DNA of 64,000 bases from positions 62,001-126,000 of the forward strand of contig BSQZ01000080.1 of NCBI GenBank assembly GCA_033239005.1, written 5' to 3'. The position numbers and the translations under genes are program-made. Each line of letters begins with the position of its first letter. The stretch's first letter is position 1. The notes below the pieces were generated by a model. The model ran no database searches. It was not told where the DNA came from and saw only the letters and a program-made list of their open reading frames with translations. Below, piece after piece: positions 1-15,300 of the stretch. Source of the DNA: Lamellibrachia satsuma (Eukaryota; Annelida; Polychaeta; Sabellida; Siboglinidae).

Positions 1-511
1 AAGACATATTAAGCTTAACATCAAACCTGAAGACATATTAAGCTTGACCTCAAACCTGAAGACTTATTAGGCATGACATCAAACCTTAAAACATATTATT
101 AAGGTTGACATCAAATGTTAAGACATATTAAGCTTGACATCAAACCCTAAGACATATTAAGCTTGACATCAAACCTTAAGACATATTACTAAGCTTGACA
201 TCAAACCCTAAGACATATTAAGCTTAACATCAAACCTGAAGACAGATTAAGCTTAACATCAAATCCTAAGACATATTAAGCTTGACATAAAACCTGAAGA
301 CATATTAAGCTTGACATCAAACCTGACGACATATTAAGCTTGACATCAAACCTTAAGACTTATTAAGCTTGACATCAAACCTGAAGACATATTAAGCTTG
401 ACATCAAACCTAAAGACATATTAAGCTTGACATCAAACTTTAAGACATATTAAGCTTGACATCAAACCTTAAGACATATTAAGTTTGACATCAAATCCTA
501 AGAAGAATTGA
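1..511. repeat. Minisatellite, about 29 bp unit, about 17 copies
   Basis: Tandem units built on AGACATATTAAGCTTGACAT followed by CAAACCTGA or CAAACCTTA, with occasional 3 bp insertions. It lies in the CEBPZ intron after exon 18 and runs off the left edge. Confidence 0.95.
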
Positions 512-698
512 TAAATCATTTTAATGGAAATTATAAAACAAAATGTTATAATGAATAGGAATCATTTGTACAATTCCTAGTTGTTCCTTTTAATAACAAA
601 ATAAATGTATACACGAATGAAGACATTGCCCAACCTACTTATGGCAGGATTCCCTTTTCCTCAATTCTATAATAATGTTTGAACCATTTATGTGTTAC

Positions 699-852
699 CC
701 CCAAGGTTTCTCCGATGCACCCAAGAGGGCGCTGTCATATGTCCTTGTGCGCTGGATGCCTTATCTACCGATGTCTCAACCTCTGATACAGCCTCTTCTG
801 CATCTTCATCTTTCACGTCCACAAAACGCTCCTCTTCGTCATCATCAATATC
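699..852 (-). CDS. CEBPZ: CEBPZ exon 18 (last one in window)
   Basis: 51 codons plus one base. An acidic stretch (DIDDDEEERFVDVKDEDAEE) leads into APSWVHRRNLG; the SWVH block follows the acidic linker in family members. Acceptor CTTGCAG, donor GTAACA. The remaining exons lie left of position 1. Confidence 0.87.
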
Positions 853-3800
853 CTGCAAGCACCAAATAAGAATAAAAGACGTTGAAAGCAGTTTGTTTTA
901 TGGGTGGTCATGTGACTGAGCCTCTTGGCCTGTGACATAAGCTACTGGTACAGGGAGTCTCTTTGTTTGACACTGTCTCTCAGTGCCATGGTAACACGTC
1001 TCTCTGATCTTCCCAACAAATTTATGTGGAGCCAGAATGTGGAGAATAACACAGATGAGTGTAAATCAGGGTTCATACAAGAATTTGGACATCAAATTCA
1101 AGAACATTCAAAGGTTTTTGGGGCAAATTTTCAGGGACATTTTCAAGGAGATGCACGTCCTGGAAAAAAAATTTAATTTTTATAAAGAAGTTCACCCAAT
1201 GCATGTGAATAACTGTGATGTAACACAGACAATTATGTAACACAGACAAAGGCAAGTTCATCACTGTCCCTCTCTGTTAAAACATCTATTTACAGTCCCT
1301 TTAACACTGTGACTTTACTGTCCAAGACGTCCATGTAATTAAAAGATCGACTATCTGGTGGGTAGACTTGCGCAGAGCATTACTCTTAGTGATGAAACAA
1401 AAGTCATGTGTCTGTTCTGCTCGCAAAGAGAAGTCATTAGCACATTTGACAAGCTCATCCACATCTTCTTTCACCTGCCGCCACTTGCTTTGAGGTCTTC
1501 AATCTCATCAACGATGTCCTTATGCTTGCGAGATTCCGCAGATGTCAAATGCATTTGCTGTTTCTCTGCTAGGTAGGCAGTGTATCGTCCACATGATGTT
1601 GAACACGAAGCCAGCAACTCCTTCGAAAGGTTGACCCCCATGACGCCACCAACAGCTGTCATTTCATGCAAAGATTGCATGTTGCCACCTTGTCGATCTG
1701 TGGCAACCCAATCTTTAAACTTTGCGTCTAGTAACTATTGTTTCCGTTCTGGCGAGGCATAATCAAACGTTGTAACTATGGCGAATCAGAAATTAAATTG
1801 AAAAACGATATGGAAATTAGCAGCGTACTCGGAGATTATTGGTCAATCGCTACTTAACCAATAACAAACATTGTCCCATACCATGTTGCTATTTCACGTG
1901 ATGCCATCTACTGTCTCGAGTTACTGCAAATTTGCAACTGCTGACATGGTGGTTTATGAAATTGCAATTCGCCGATTTTGACGATGAAATTTTTTTTTAA
2001 ATGAATAAAAACGATTTAATTGAACAACTAGTCACTAATGTGCTTGAATGTTCATAAAAATCGGTTTCAAGAACATTCAGAGGTACTTGAATGGAAAAAT
2101 CAAATTCAAGAACATTCAATACTTTCGGTGACCTATGCAAACTCTGGAGTAAATTGAACATTTTTCAAAGAACCTGCCTACAACGAATATCAAAGATACA
2201 CAGGCCAATGAAAGTGTTAAACGAAGAGCTGTACAACTGTAGTGCATCTAACCAGGCATTTACTCGCAACATCGTGTGTTGATAGATATTAAGGTAGACT
2301 TACCTCTGCCTGGTGATACACCTTCAACATGTTTCTGCGCGTCTTCAGCAGCTGTAATCAAAGCAGAGGCAGGCACCTTCAGAAACTAGACTACACACTG
2401 ACATATTTATGCATCTTGAAATGATTTATGCAACTTAAAAGTCTTATGCAAGGAAGACTGAAATAAGTAGGTCTATCTAGCTGTGCAAGTACACTGAATA
2501 ACTAAATAATCCTTCTTTAAGTTTATTATGCCAGCACTATATTGCAATTCATTTTACAGTTGTCTAATTCCAGATATCAAAACTATTTCAAACAAACCAG
2601 AAATCACTTCATTATGTAAAACCTAAATAAGTTCTCCATATACCAGTTACAAAAACATCCAAACAATGCAGTGACCTGCTACTTGTAGACAGTAGAATAA
2701 AATAAACATGTTTATTTAAGCATTTCCTGGGTTCCTACATCCCCCATGATTAGGACACTGACCTCAGAAAGGAGAATAAGAGCAGCACATATGAACGGTG
2801 GTGGTTGGTAGCTGCACACTTGCAGCAGACGTTTAATGAATGCAGACACACGCCGCTCACACACGTCCTTCTTCATGCTTTTGAACAGCAGGTTGAGAAA
2901 CATCGACTGGCGTGCTGAATGCTTCAGTTCGGGATCACCGAGCTTACGGTACAGCGCCACGTAGTAGCGGTCAGAGATATTGTCACTGTAGTGGCAGAGA
3001 ACACATTGTATCTTGGAACCTCCATGGCCAAGCAATAGCAAATCTGGCATCTTGTACTTTTAATTTTGTGCCCTTTGTGTTAGAGCACTACTTGACCATA
3101 CTCTGCTGGGTTATTTCATTTAAAGATACAAAGTCTGATAATGTTTTTCATAAAATCATGTTGCATATCTAACATATTGACCGCTGAATTTTTTTTAATG
3201 AACCACAGTTTTTTTAATGTAACTTGACCTTTATCAATTTCTGAATATCAACCTTTCCATTCATTACATTCAGAAACAAGACTTTTCAATACTTGTGGAC
3301 AAAGTTTATCATGGTCAGGCGCTCACAGGATCAAGTGATGGGTGTAACATTAACAGCTGTAACAACATTTGTATACATGATGTTCACCTACGCATGCAAT
3401 GTATACATGATGTTCACCTATGCATGCAATGCATACATGATGTTCACCTACGCATGCAATGCATACATGATGTTCACCTACGCATGCAATGTATACATGA
3501 TGTTCACCTACGCTTGCAATGTATACATGATGCTCGCCCCAAAACAACCAAATTAAACAGGTAACAGTCACAGTATATTTGTGAGGTTTATTAAAACACA
3601 TTTTAGCGAGGCCATTTTACTCAATCCAAAAGTGAATATCAACACAAAATAGTTCCTATACTGGTAGTTAATTTCTACATATTCCAATAAAGTATGGTTT
3701 AAAAACCAAAAATATTTATCAAAAGAAAACTGTCTAGGCAGGGTCTGTAATTGGCAGTAGAATTTCTGAGGATCCAAAGTTCGTATATGCCTCAAAAGCA

Positions 3801-6302
3801 CACACATGGCAGAGCCACCTAGAAGCTATAATTGGGTTCAATGTAGAGTGATAACCATTAAGAGAGCAGTATACATACCTGGTGCCCATCACCTGATAGA
3901 GTAGCATTAGGGTTTGTACACTGACGTTGAAGTATACATACCTGGTACCCATCACCTGGTAGAGTAGCATTAGGGTTTGTACACTGACGTTGAAGTACAC
4001 ATACCTGGTACCCATCACCTGGTAGAGTAGCATTAGGGTTTGTACACTGACGTTGAAGTATACATACCTGGTACCCATCACCTGGTAGAGTAGCATTAGG
4101 GTTTGTACACTGACGTTGAAGTATACATACCTGGTACCCATCACCTGGTAGAGTAGCATTAGGGTTTGTACACTGACGTTGAAGTATACATACCTGGTAC
4201 CCATCACCTGGTAGAGTAGCATTAGGGTTTGTACGCTGACGTTGAAGCTGACCACGTGTACTGTCTTATAAAGAGTGTTCAGCTGATCAGAAATCTTCAC
4301 TTTCTCTGCTGCAAACAAATACAACATTCTGATACAGGACATGATCACAGAGTTTCAATGCTTTACTATAAACAATAATATTATTAATTACAATGTAGTT
4401 TTTAATATAAAATTTTTTTCAGAATACCATATTCGTCCTAATGAGCATAAAGTATGCTTAAAAAATTTAAGAATGAAAACATTTCATGAAATGTGTTCTA
4501 ACATGCGTACACCTAAGTTTGTAGACCTTTGTTGTCATTGACATTGGTCCTAAGTCAGCAACATAATTCATGTATGTTTGTCGAAACAACCGTCTAAAGC
4601 AACGACATGCCAATACCTCTCGCAACTACATGTTAATTTCAGGGTTACACACTTCCCATTAACGTCAAGTCGGCAGGAAATATAGTAACATTTCGCAGTC
4701 AACTAAAAACCTACCTGTTTAAACTCGCTTATAGTCCATAGCTCCTCAGTACTGATCCCACTGTTTACGACTGGATTTATTTTTATTGTAACAGAATTTT
4801 TTATTGTATTGTTACTGCATAGATCTACGTTGGAAGTCGGCGATCCTCATTCATATTTGTACAGCGTCATATGATGGAGGAGTGTAACAGTTTCCTGGGG
4901 ACTGGTACTTATTTTAAATGAAGAGTACAATGAGTTTCAGTGGTTAACTTACACATGGTTAGTTGGCGTTTCCGTATATATAAAATTGCTTCAATCCTCA
5001 GTGTATTTATTAGTATTTACAACACACTGGTTGGTTAAAAATAATATCCATGCAAAAAAATCATATAAATAATGTTTTTCCATCGCTCAGTTGTTCCGCT
5101 TAGCTACACCAAGACGCTTGTTGCAATGGAATAAATACTAAGTGGTCCCTTACTACACTCAGTACAGTAGACTCACTAAATGGCACTGTGATTGTCTCGC
5201 CATGCGAGCATGCTCACAGCGTACGTTGAATAAACGTTTCGCTTCAAATTTGACACATGAATATTTTGGTCAACCAGTCGTGGTTATTACGTGTCTAAAA
5301 CTACTTATGACTGTTGTCTGGAACTATCAGACATTTATACATTCACGGATACCAGAGTCACTGCTAGGTCTGATATTGGTAAATATTTCATGGGAGTGAA
5401 ACTTTTGTATGTCGTCATTGAACATCAATGAAATTATATTCAAGTTGCTCGATTTCGTGCACCTTTTGGTTCGCACATGCAATGTTAGCATAACTATCCA
5501 ATTATTATTTTAGTGAATTAATTCCTCATTTTTGTATGATGCTATAACCACAGTTATGCTGTTAGTTCAGCGCAAACACTGACCTCCAGTGATCAACTGC
5601 CAGTTGCAGAATGACAAAATACTGTTGCCACGGAATTGAGCAAGCCACAAAGTTGGGACATGCAATCAGGCAACCTGTATTCGCAACATGTCGAAAATAA
5701 ATAGGGGTGTACGCTTACTAGAGCATGTACGCTTATTAGGGCGAATATAATAAGTATCAAATCTGTAAATAATATATTATTGAAAATACAGAATCATAAA
5801 ATTTTACAGGCATGGTGCAACCGATAATTGACTACGGGTGCGCGATATAGGGCAGCTACGGTCAATCTTTGCTTATGAATGTTCATAAAATTATGAAGCA
5901 ATATGCATGTATAATTCTAAATGTAAAAGACAAATGACAGGTTTCAACAGTAACACTATACACAACCTGTCTGTAGGGCAGCGAACATTTGCATATAGAG
6001 GGAAACTGCAGGATACTATCCCAGTACATATTAGACATTCAAAATCTGTAGAATGTTTTAAAACACTGTGTTTAAAACATGTCAAGAAAGATCTACATAA
6101 TTGTGAACATTTTGTACTTGACAGGCTTGTATGAAAGTTGATTTTTTAGAAATTGTAAATTGATGGCTTTTCCTCAATGGTTTTAATTTAATTAATTTAT
6201 TTATTGATATATATTTATTGATAATTTATTGATATATGTATTTATAATTTCTTAGATTTTTTAATTGTAAATTGGTGGCTTTTATTCAATGGTTTTAACT
6301 GA

Positions 6303-6364
<62 letters not shown>

Positions 6365-9300
6365 CATTTTATTGTAAATTTATGGCTTTTAATTGAATTA
6401 ATTGATTTATTTATATAAAATATTTATTTATTGAATTTGTTATTGTAATGACACGTTTTATGTAGGTATTTATTTATGTTTTATTTTGTTTATATATTGT
6501 TTTGACATGTATATTTTTTGTTCGTTATACAACTGTGTATGTAAGAGTGGATGTGATTGATGGCCCGTTGAAAATCAAGCGATAAACGTGACATGGTCAC
6601 CATCGTGAACTAAAGCTTTTACTAGTACTACTAACACATTAACACAATTTTATGGGGATGCTCAACAAATTGTGATCTCTGCGCCCAAAGACAGGCCTAC
6701 ACACATCTTTGTGCATTCAGTTTTTGTAATATAGTAAACCCACATGGTTAGTATTATCCTACATTATAATTTATTCTACAATTTTTTTTTCTATTTCTAG
6801 AATAATGCTGTTTTTAACCCTGGGAGTGACCACTGGACTGAATTCGGCCCGTATGATCAGTGCAAAAAGCGTTCTGGCCGATTTTGGTATCATTTTATAG
6901 GAACAATTTTCATTTCTGTCACCAGTACCTCACATGGGAACAAATGGTATCATTGGAAAGCTGAATCACTCTTCGTTCTAATTCATATTTATTCATGAGC
7001 ATAGTCAATGATAGCTAATGATGATCTAGCTTACAAAACATGTCACATATTTGGCTGCTTCTACTACGCTCCGCAGAATAAATTTTTGTTTCCATTCATA
7101 GTATCTAAATATGGAAAGCTCTATGACTGGCCTATTCAAATACATGTGAATGAGGATCGTCATTACAAACACGTGTTGTCTGGGCTTGTTTATTTACGAA
7201 TCCACCATTTTGTTTTCTCACTTTGTTCTGTCAGTTCACTTTAGGCCAGATTAAGTTTCCGCATCAATATTTCAGCAAATTGAACGACAGCATTAGTGAA
7301 TCATGCTATTATACTAGTTCAGACAGTTAGAACGATGTTGCGAGCTTTTATGAGGTAAATATCAGCAAGTTGCCATCGCAAGTTGGATTCTCGATAAGCC
7401 AATGGCTTGTCCACTTGCCATCAGGGCCTTTGGCTTGAATGGCAAATCTTGTTAAAGTGCCATCGCGATATCTAATTCATTTTTGTTTTATTTTGTAGCT
7501 AATATGTATGGCTACATTTTGCCAGTTGGACATAGGGACATACAGCCACTCAGTAATTATTTGGTAGAAGGGTGAAAATAATAAAATTTTGCTTTCTTTT
7601 TTGATTAAATTCAAAAAGTAATATCCCCATGATAAGATTATGTGCTGTAGTTTTTTTTAATAATTTTATTATAATAAAGTGTCTTTTTAGCAACAAAATG
7701 ATACCTCAATCACATTTGTGCGCTAATTATAAGTGATGTTATGTTTTTAAAAGCACAAACTCTGATTTGTGTACACCGTGGAAATTTATCATTGTTCACT
7801 CCTAGGGTTAAGAGAATGAAAAATTGTTAGCACATAGGAATTAGATATACATATTTACATGAACATTGAGTGTACCTTTTGCAAAGGGGTATGCCCTGTT
7901 GACCCCACTCAGTAGGGCGCTTAACATCTTACTGTCAACCTCACCCTTCTTCACAAACACCTGCCAAAAACACACAAAACAAATAAAGTTAGCAAGCATG
8001 TCGAAGTAGGGTCCACTAAGGACTAATTCTGTTTGCCTATCCAGGAAGGCAAGATAGTTCAGACATGGGCAGATAGAATGGACACCGAAGAAGTTGAAAA
8101 TTTCTGTGTATTTCGTATAGTGGTGAGGTATTAAAACAAAATAAAACTTGCACAGCTACTGAGTACCATAGAACACACCCGATGTTCTGTCTAAACCATG
8201 TAACATGATATATATATATATATAAGTGTCATCAGTACTACCAAATCCAATATCAATGCCAAATTCTAATGCACGCTGCACCAATTGTGTATAGGACGGG
8301 TGAATTAGCTGTTGCCAAAAACTAGCTCTGATAATGAACCAAAGCATCACGAGCGCCTTGTCTAGGCAGATAACACCAGTATATAAGACATTCACAAGAA
8401 ATTACTACAATTATGATAAAGTATCCATACTTTGTCATGTTGCTATAAATGACCATATTATGTAATTGTTGTGCATATTTTGGCATATCTCACCTTGAAG
8501 AAGGAGAAGTAGATAGTGATAAGTCGAGCAGCAAGATCAGCCATCTGGTGACTCAACTGCAGTTGGTTGAGGAAGCAGATGGCATAGTACCTGCACACCA
8601 TCAGCCCTCAAGTAATTCACATTTTCTTCAACAAATGTTTTTGCATTTTTTCTTAGGTCAACTGATAAATGTTTCTGAGCAAGATGCACATTTTAAGCAG
8701 CAAGTACTATGCATTTATGGGATCAGCCTACAGTTACATTTCCCATTGGTGACCATGTTAACGTTTTGCATGATTATAAGAAAACGGGACCATCAAAAAT
8801 TCTGAAACTTCTTACCTGCCGTTGTCATCATCTCATTGACATGCTGGTCGAGTTTTGTCAAAATCACATATTTCTAACTCTTTTAAAATGGCTGAACGTG
8901 CCATACCCGTCAATGTTGACCAATTTCTGCATGAATTACTATGCATTCGTGCCTTGTGGCGAAAAAATTGCCAATTTTTTTATTAAAATCATCTAAAAAT
9001 CCACAGTTACATTGTCAACAGGTTCTACCAGCAAATATGGCAATGTCCCTGCTCAAAGGCACTTATGTCAGATGATATGAATTTTTTCCCATATCCAAAT
9101 TTACTATGCCCTACATTCGTGTGTAACACACCAGGAAGTCTAACTGAGGCATGATCTTATAACTTAAGCATCATAAATAAATTATGCAGTACCATCAATT
9201 ATTTTAGTTAGTAATCTGCAAATTATAAAGGGCCGCTTTTACGTCCATACTATTCCAGATGTTAAGATAGTCACAAATCCTTGCAACAATTGGTAAACAG

Positions 9301-12300
9301 TCAAACGTCCATGTCACATAACACCACAAACACAACAATTCGTGGAAACAATTATATTTTAGCAATGCAGTATGTAGTACTTGATACTAATGAAATACTC
9401 ACTGAGCCTTGACAGAGATGTTTGGTCGATAGAGGAGACGCTCCACTTCCAGCACAACCACTCCCTTCATGTTGGCATGTCTGTCCACTGTCACACCAAT
9501 CAATCAATTGAACGATTGATCGATCGATCAACTAACCAATCAATAATTTCCAATCAACAATGATGATGGTTTGTTATAGAAATGTTGATACAATGCATAC
9601 AATAATACAATACATACAAACAAACATTGCCACAGTTCTATAATCAGAAATAAAACACAATTTACAACACGTGAAAATTATCTTATTATTAAGCAATAAT
9701 TATATTAATTAATGCTGGCCATGATAACCAGAATACGAGTGAGCATAGCTTTACTATGATGGTTACCCATAAGCTTTTTCCTAAATTCCAGGTATTTTAG
9801 AACCCATTATCTAATAGCAGAACTCCCAAGGTTATTTGGTATGATCCTGCAGTTAAACAAATATATGCAACATTAACTAGATATTACCATTTAAAATGGT
9901 TGAAACTAAAATTGTTGTGAGTGCAATAATTTTAGTTGTAACTATTTCAGACTTGTCACCCAGTGCCAAGGGATAGATGGGACAGACCTGTCTTTCAGCC
10001 AGTGCCAATGGATAGATGGGACAGACCTGTCTTTCACCCAGTGCCAATGGATAGATGGGACAGACCTGTCTTTCACCCAGTGCCAAGGGATAGATGGGAC
10101 AGACCTGTCTTTCACCCAGTGCCAAGGGATAGATGGAACAGACCTGTCTTTCACCCAGTGCCAATGGATAGATGGGACAGACCTGTCTTTCAGCCAGTGC
10201 CAAGGGATAGATGGCACAGACCTGTCTTTCAGCCAGTGCCAAGGGATAGATGGCACAGACCTGTCTTTCAACCAGTGCCAAGGGATAGATGGAACAGACC
10301 TGTCTTTCACCCAGTGCCAAGGGATAGATGGCACAGACCTGTCTTTCACCCAGTGCCAAGGGATAGATGGCACAGACCTGTCTTTCAGCCAGTGCCAAGG
10401 GATAGATGGCACAGACCTGTCTTTCACCCAGTGCCAAGGGATAGATGGAACAGACCTGTCTTTCACCCAGTGCCAATGGATAGATGGGACAGACCTGTCT
10501 TTCAGCCAGTGCCAAGGGATAGATGGCACAGACCTGTCTTTCAGCCAGTGCCAAGGGATAGATGGAACATACCTGTATTTCAGCCAGTGCCAAGGGATAG
10601 ATGGCACATACCTGTCTTTCAGCCAGTGCCAAGGGATAGATGGAACAGACCTGTCTTTCAACCAGTGTCAAGGGATAGATGGCACAGACCTGTCTTTCAC
10701 CCAGTACCAAGGGATAGATGGAACAGACCTGTCTTTCACCCAGTGCCAAGGGATAGATGGAACAGACCTGTCTTTCACCCAGTGCCAAGGGATAGATGGA
10801 ACAGACCTGTCTTTCAACCAGTGCCAAGGGATAGATGGAACAAACCTGTCTTTCAACCAGTGTCAAGGGATAGATGGAACAGACCTGTCTTTCAACCAGT
10901 GTCAAGGGATAGATGGCACAGACCTGTCTTTCACCCAGTGCCAAGGGATAGATGGAACAGACCTGTCTTTCACCCAGTGCCAAGGGATAGATGGAACAGA
11001 CCTGTCTTTCACCCAGTGCCAAGGGATAGATGGAACAGACCTGTCTTTCACCCAGTGCCAAGGGATAGATGGAACAGACCTGTCTTTCACCCAGTGCCAA
11101 TGGATAGATGGGACAGACCTGTCTTTCAGCCAGTGCCAAGGGATAGATGGCACAGACCTGTCTTTCAGCCAGTGTCAAGGGATAGATGGAACATACCTGT
11201 ATTTCAGCCAGTGCCAAGGGATAGATGGAACAGACCTGTCTTTCAACCAGTGCCAAGGGATAGATGGGACAGACCTGTCTTTCAACCAGTGTCAAGGGAT
11301 AAATGGCACAGACCTGTCTTTCACCCAGTGCCAAGGGATAGATGGAACAGACCTGTCTTTCACCCAGTGCCAATGGATAGATGGGACAGACCTGTCTTTC
11401 AGCCAGTGCCAAGGGATAGATGGCACAGACCTGTCTTTCAGCCAGTGCCAAGGGATAGATGGAACATACCTGTATTTCAGCCAGTGCCAAGGGATAGATG
11501 GAACAGACCTGTCTTTCAACCAGTGCCAAGGGATAGATGGAACAGACCTGTCTTTCAACCAGTGTCAAGGGATAGATGGGACAGACCTGTCTTTCACCCA
11601 GTGCCAAGGGATAGATGGAACAGACCTGTCTTTCACCCAGTGCCAATGGATAGATGGCACAGACCTGTCTTTCAGCCAGTGCCAAGGGATAGATGGCACA
11701 GACCTGTCTTTCAGCCAGTGCCAAGGGATAGATGGAACATACCTGTATTTCAGCCAGTGCCAAGGGATAGATGGAACAGACCTGTCTTTCAACCAGTGCC
11801 AAGGGATAGATGGAACAGACCTGTCTTTCAACCAGTGTCAAGGGATAGATGGCACAGACCTGTCTTTCACCCAGTGCCAAGGGATAGATGGAACAGACCT
11901 GTCTTTCACCCAGTGCCAAGGGATAGATGGAACAGACCTGTCTTTCACCCAGTGCCAAGGGATAGATGGAACAGACCTGTCTTTCAACCAGTGTCAAGGG
12001 ACATATGGCACAGACCTGTCTTTCACCCAGTGCCAAGGGATAGATGGAACAGACCTGTCTTTCACCCAGTGCCAAGGGACAGATGGAACAGACCTGTCTT
12101 TCACCCAGTGCCAAGGGATAGATGGAACAGACCTGTCTTTCACCCAGTGCCAAGGGATAGATGGAACAGACTTGTCTTTCAACCAATGCCAAGGGATAGA
12201 TGGAACAGACCTGTATTTCAACCAGTGCCAATGGATAGATGGAACAGACCTGTCTTTCAACCAGTGTCAAGGGATAGATGGCACAGACCTGTCTTTCACC

Positions 12301-15300
12301 CAGTACCAAGGGATAGATGGAACAGACCTGTCTTTCACCCAGTGCCAAGGGATAGATGGAACAGACCTGTCTTTCACCCAGTGCCAAGGGATAGATGGAA
12401 CAGACCTGTCTTTCACCCAGTGCCAAGGGATAGATGGAACAGACCTGTCTTTCAACCAGTGTCAAGGGATAGATGGTACAGACCTGTCTTTCACCCAGTG
12501 CCAAGGGATAGATGGAACAGCCCCTGGAGTACAACCAACAAACTAACCCACCGAGTCTGTTGAGCTGGTGGACAGCCTTCGACGCTGTCTTGTATTCGGG
12601 ATCTCCCAATTTGTTCACCATCATTGACAGAAGAACCTGTAGGTAAAACTATTTTCTCCAATGCCAATTTCATGCAGAATTTTTTTTACATTTGCAGCCT
12701 TGAAACATATTATTCCTATGATGAGGTCATAATGGTTTTCCATTTGTTCCATCAGGGCTCCCAACCCTTTTTGATGCTTAAATAAAGAAGTGCTATTTTA
12801 GAGAAATGAGTAACTGTATCTGGAATAAAGGTATACATTGTTCTTAAGAAGCTGACCTCACCATGTCTTCTGTTATTCTATCAGACTTGCTTTATAGATA
12901 AAAGAGAAACGCATATCACATTATGGATGAGAAAATCACATATATAACAATTTATTCATAAAATTACCAAACAAATTATTAACAAAAACAGTCTTGACAA
13001 AAACATATAAATCCTCACCTTTTCCTGTTCTGGTTTGTTGGCCAACAGCTCAAATACGGTGGCTGAAACACATTTTATATCAATAGTACAGAACAGCATC
13101 ATTGAGAAACATAAATAAAAGTATATAGTCTGTATTTCTACTGTAGCACCTTAATGAGGTCATGAAAGTGCAGGAACTGACAACTACCGATAGCGGAAGG
13201 ATATATTTACTAACTACAAAATATATTGCACGTCTACAGGTGTGCAAATACATTGGTCCCTCAGTGTACTTATCATAACTGGGCTTCATGAAATTAGAAA
13301 ACTGTATTGTGCCAAATGCAAATGCCTGGTAATTTTTGGTCAAGTGACATCACATGATAACTGTCCACTCACCTAGTGCCTTCTGTTTTGAAGCAGCAAC
13401 CGTGTCATGTGATATCACCTGAGTAAAGCAGAAACCACTCATTTAGAACACACGCCCATCATTACATTATTCCAAGATCTACTGATATTGACAACACTTG
13501 TTAAACAAAGTTGATAATTTCTTACTGTCAATGGGTTCAACATTCTTTTCACACATTTTCTACGGAACCATTTTTGGACAAGACAGTGATATTTATTACT
13601 AGATTGTGCAAAGCTACTGAATACTAGGCTAGCCGAACTTGGGGATATTTGTTAGATGAAGTATCATCAATTAAAATACAATTAAGGAAAGTCGTGGTAA
13701 AACATAAAATTATTTATAAAGTGGAAAATGTTGAATTTACCTCTATAGCTTTTATGTAGCGATCGTATCTGTCCTTCAGTTCACCTTCAAAGTACCATAA
13801 GATGAGACGTTTATCACGGCTCTCCCGATTTCCACTTGCAAGCTCCGTTATATCAGCCAGTGGATGCTGAAGAGAATTAGTCAGTAATTGCAGTAACAGA
13901 ATTGTCCGTAATAGAACCCATGCCTGGTAACTTCTACAAACTGCCTACTATAAATCTCCACCCCAGTAATTTACCCTCACCCTCAGACTGTAAGTGGCTG
14001 CCTAAATGCTGCAGTCCCCCAAACTTCCTCACAGGGGAAAACAACAGAAGGTGACACAACAGGTTAGAAGCACTACTCACATGCTGAAACGTCTTTAGTT
14101 TCCTGTCAGGTATTAGCTCCGAAAGGAACAGATCTCGCAATGTATCTACAAGAAAATATAAAAATAAATTACTCATATAACATGATCGTGGTCTGTTAGT
14201 TATCCAGTTGTCAAATCTGCCACAATAACCAAAACACACACAAATAGTTGTGGTTTATAGATTGTACTAATGCTACAATAACACATTTCTTTGGAGGGTT
14301 AGATAAAAATAAATATTTATTATAACCAACATTGATGTAAGCATATTATCAACATATTCTAAACATTTTAAATGTAAAACAAATGTATGATATATTTGTA
14401 TTTATGTCCACGATATTTATTATCATTCCACCACATGAGAACAAGTTGAAAAACATCAGTGCCCTATGATTATTCACATTCTGTTGTGGTAAAACAACCA
14501 ACTAACCAACAAACGTAAAACAACCCCTAACAACACAGGAATATTTGTAATGTACTAACCAACAAACATAAAACAACCCCTAACAACACAGGAATATTTA
14601 TAATGTACTAACCAACAAAAGTAAAACAACCCCTAACAACACAAGAATATTTGTAATGTACTAACCAACAAAAGTAAAACAACCCCTAACAACACAGGAA
14701 TATTTGTAATGTACTAACCAACAAACATAAAACAACCCCTAACAACACAAGAATATTTGTAGAGTAAGAAAGAAACATTAAGGTAGAGCCATATAAACAC
14801 AACCACAACATTTGATAGACTAGACAAATGAAACATTGAAAACAACCTTAATAATCTATTTCTGATTTACCGAACCCACCTAATGCAATGAGAGCCTCAC
14901 GCCTGCCCTTGCTGCTCACCATGGCCACCAGCGTGTCGACCCCACTCAGGTTGTGGATGTGAGAGTCCTGGATCTTTAGAGTGAGGGCGGCCATCTTGTC
15001 AGAAAGAGTTCCGGAACTGAGTACGGTCTTGCGCCAGTTCAATGCTGAGTTTGAATGTTTCCCTTGCTCTGTTTGGAGAACATACTTTTATGCAATTAAC
15101 AACGCAAGCCAGATGTAAAGATATGAAAAGGCCAAATGAATGACGTTTATTTAGGGTATGCCTAATGGCATACTATTCCGATTAAGAGCATGAAATGTGG
15201 ACCCTGTAACATATGCCAAGCCTGTGGCTGAGCCTCATACAAAGCCACCTGGACACAATGCTCCCAGAGCCCACACTTCGACATAGCAATACTGTACATG

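Noticed and set aside
1..511. CRISPR-like array of regularly spaced repeats
   Set aside because: Units are directly tandem without unique spacers and lie in an animal intron.
3293..3601. MMFTYACN repeat protein
   Set aside because: Six-fold translation of the 30 bp intronic minisatellite.
12526..12551. Alternative donor CTCG|GTGGGT for CEBPZ exon 11
   Set aside because: It would leave phase 1, while exon 12 needs phase 2; the GG|GTTAGT donor fits.
9877..12624. Open frames of 915 and 866 residues on opposite strands
   Set aside because: Both come from the 39 bp minisatellite, whose period is a multiple of three; the minus frame begins in true CEBPZ exon 11 but runs through the intron.
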